NCBI RefSeq assembly: GCF_024345375.1
Contig: NZ_JAGQAZ010000001.1
Location: 744,001-808,000 of the forward strand
Direction of reading: 5' to 3'
DNA length: 64,000 nucleotides
Source: Cyanobium sp. WAJ14-Wanaka
Lineage (GTDB): Bacteria; Cyanobacteriota; Cyanobacteriia; PCC-6307; Cyanobiaceae
Part shown: piece by piece, positions 63,637 through 64,000 of the stretch
Layout of the letters: each line of letters opens with the position of its first letter
How positions within the stretch are numbered: the first letter of the stretch is position 1
Notes under the pieces: model-generated
The model's database searches: none
The model's input: only the letters and a program-made list of their open reading frames with translations
What the model was told of the DNA's origin: nothing
Position numbers and translations under genes: made by a program

Positions 63637-64000
63637 ATGGCCATAAGAGAAGTATTGCGGATGGGAAATCCGCTGCTGCGCCAGATAGCCGAGCCCGTTG
63701 AAAATCCCCTTGCGGCTGATATCCAGCAGTTGATCACGGATCTTCGGGAGACGATGCAGGCCAGGAGTGGCGCAGGGCTCTGCGCACCACAAATTGGCAT
63801 CTCCAAACGGGTTCTGATCTATGGCAATGGAGCCCCCAATCCCCGCTATCCGGACGCGGGGATAATTCAGGAAACGGTACTAATTAACCCCATACTCACA
63901 GCGATATGCACCGGGCAGCAAACTGAATCTGAGATGCAAACCGGCTGGGAAGGCTGCCTGAGCGTGCCTGGGCTAAGGGGCGAAGTGCAACGTTGGCGGC
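63637..64000 (+). CDS. def: peptide deformylase (3' end outside window)
   Basis: 121 residues are visible of an enzyme that removes the formyl group from new proteins. Motif 1 reads GAGLCAPQIG (usual form GxGLAAPQ), with Cys at the first Ala. Motif 2 reads WEGCLSVPGLRG, with the metal-ligand Cys. The HEXDH motif lies beyond the window edge. The changed motif 1 is reminiscent of type 1A (organelle-like) enzymes. Confidence 0.9.
   Translation, partial: MAIREVLRMGNPLLRQIAEPVENPLAADIQQLITDLRETMQARSGAGLCAPQIGISKRVLIYGNGAPNPRYPDAGIIQETVLINPILTAICTGQQTESEMQTGWEGCLSVPGLRGEVQRWR

Overview
The window looks like the chromosome of a GC-rich alpha-cyanobacterium of the Cyanobium / Synechococcus subcluster 5 type. 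The evidence is form IA RuBisCO embedded in an alpha-carboxysome (cso) operon, SbtA/SbtB, an NdhF4/NdhD4/CupB CO2-uptake module, light-dependent protochlorophyllide reductase, PsaM, cyAbrB, the alkane pair ADO/AAR, DUF1651, and chloroplast-related families (Tab2, CRR6, NSI-type GNAT, DUF6816). All calls come from reading the sequence. No database search was possible.

Layout. 0-18 kb is core: a cut-off secreted protein, a COG2509 flavoprotein, cyAbrB, a PgeF-Tab2-S1-like operon on the minus strand, then on the plus strand creatininase-like, ado, aar, accA, an SDR and folE. These are followed by trpF, a site-2 protease, a lipoate-ligase-like protein, CRR6, psaM and por. 17.3-34.1 kb is a carbon-concentrating island: csoS1D, rdgB, sbtA-sbtB, then csoS1, cbbL, cbbS, csoS2, csoSCA, csoS4A, csoS4B, csoS1E, a ferritin-like gene, ndhF4, ndhD4, cupB, acRAF and cbbX, nearly all tightly packed on the plus strand. 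34-44 kb is core again: dnaA, an HtrA protease, two TIGR04282/TIGR04283-type glycosyltransferases, a GNAT, an ABC exporter, hisG, a glyoxalase II, a probable pentameric ligand-gated ion channel homologue, ridA and tRNA-Pro(TGG).

44.2-52.6 kb, immediately downstream of the tRNA, is an accessory zone. It holds BrnT/BrnA and RelE-like toxin-antitoxin pairs, a mobile mystery protein A/B (Fic) pair, an IS remnant and many decayed genes (DUF4236, thermonuclease-excalibur, a CRR7-like fragment, a nucleotidyltransferase fragment, and a duplicated C-terminal gene tail). 52.6-64 kb returns to core: a fatty-acid desaturase, a futC-futB / futA iron-uptake locus with a Crp-family regulator and two candidate operators, small hypotheticals, a decayed double-GNAT gene, a GH57 protein and the start of a peptide deformylase.

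How it fits together. SbtA imports bicarbonate under SbtB control, and the NDH-1 variant with CupB converts CO2 to bicarbonate. CsoSCA dehydrates it inside a shell made of CsoS1, CsoS1D, CsoS1E and CsoS4 proteins organised by CsoS2. acRAF and CbbX assemble and repair RuBisCO. The most unusual items are the channel homologue at 42.5 kb, the candidate Crp/Fur control of iron uptake, the stem-loop-rich spacer between cbbS and csoS2, and the decayed tRNA-linked island.
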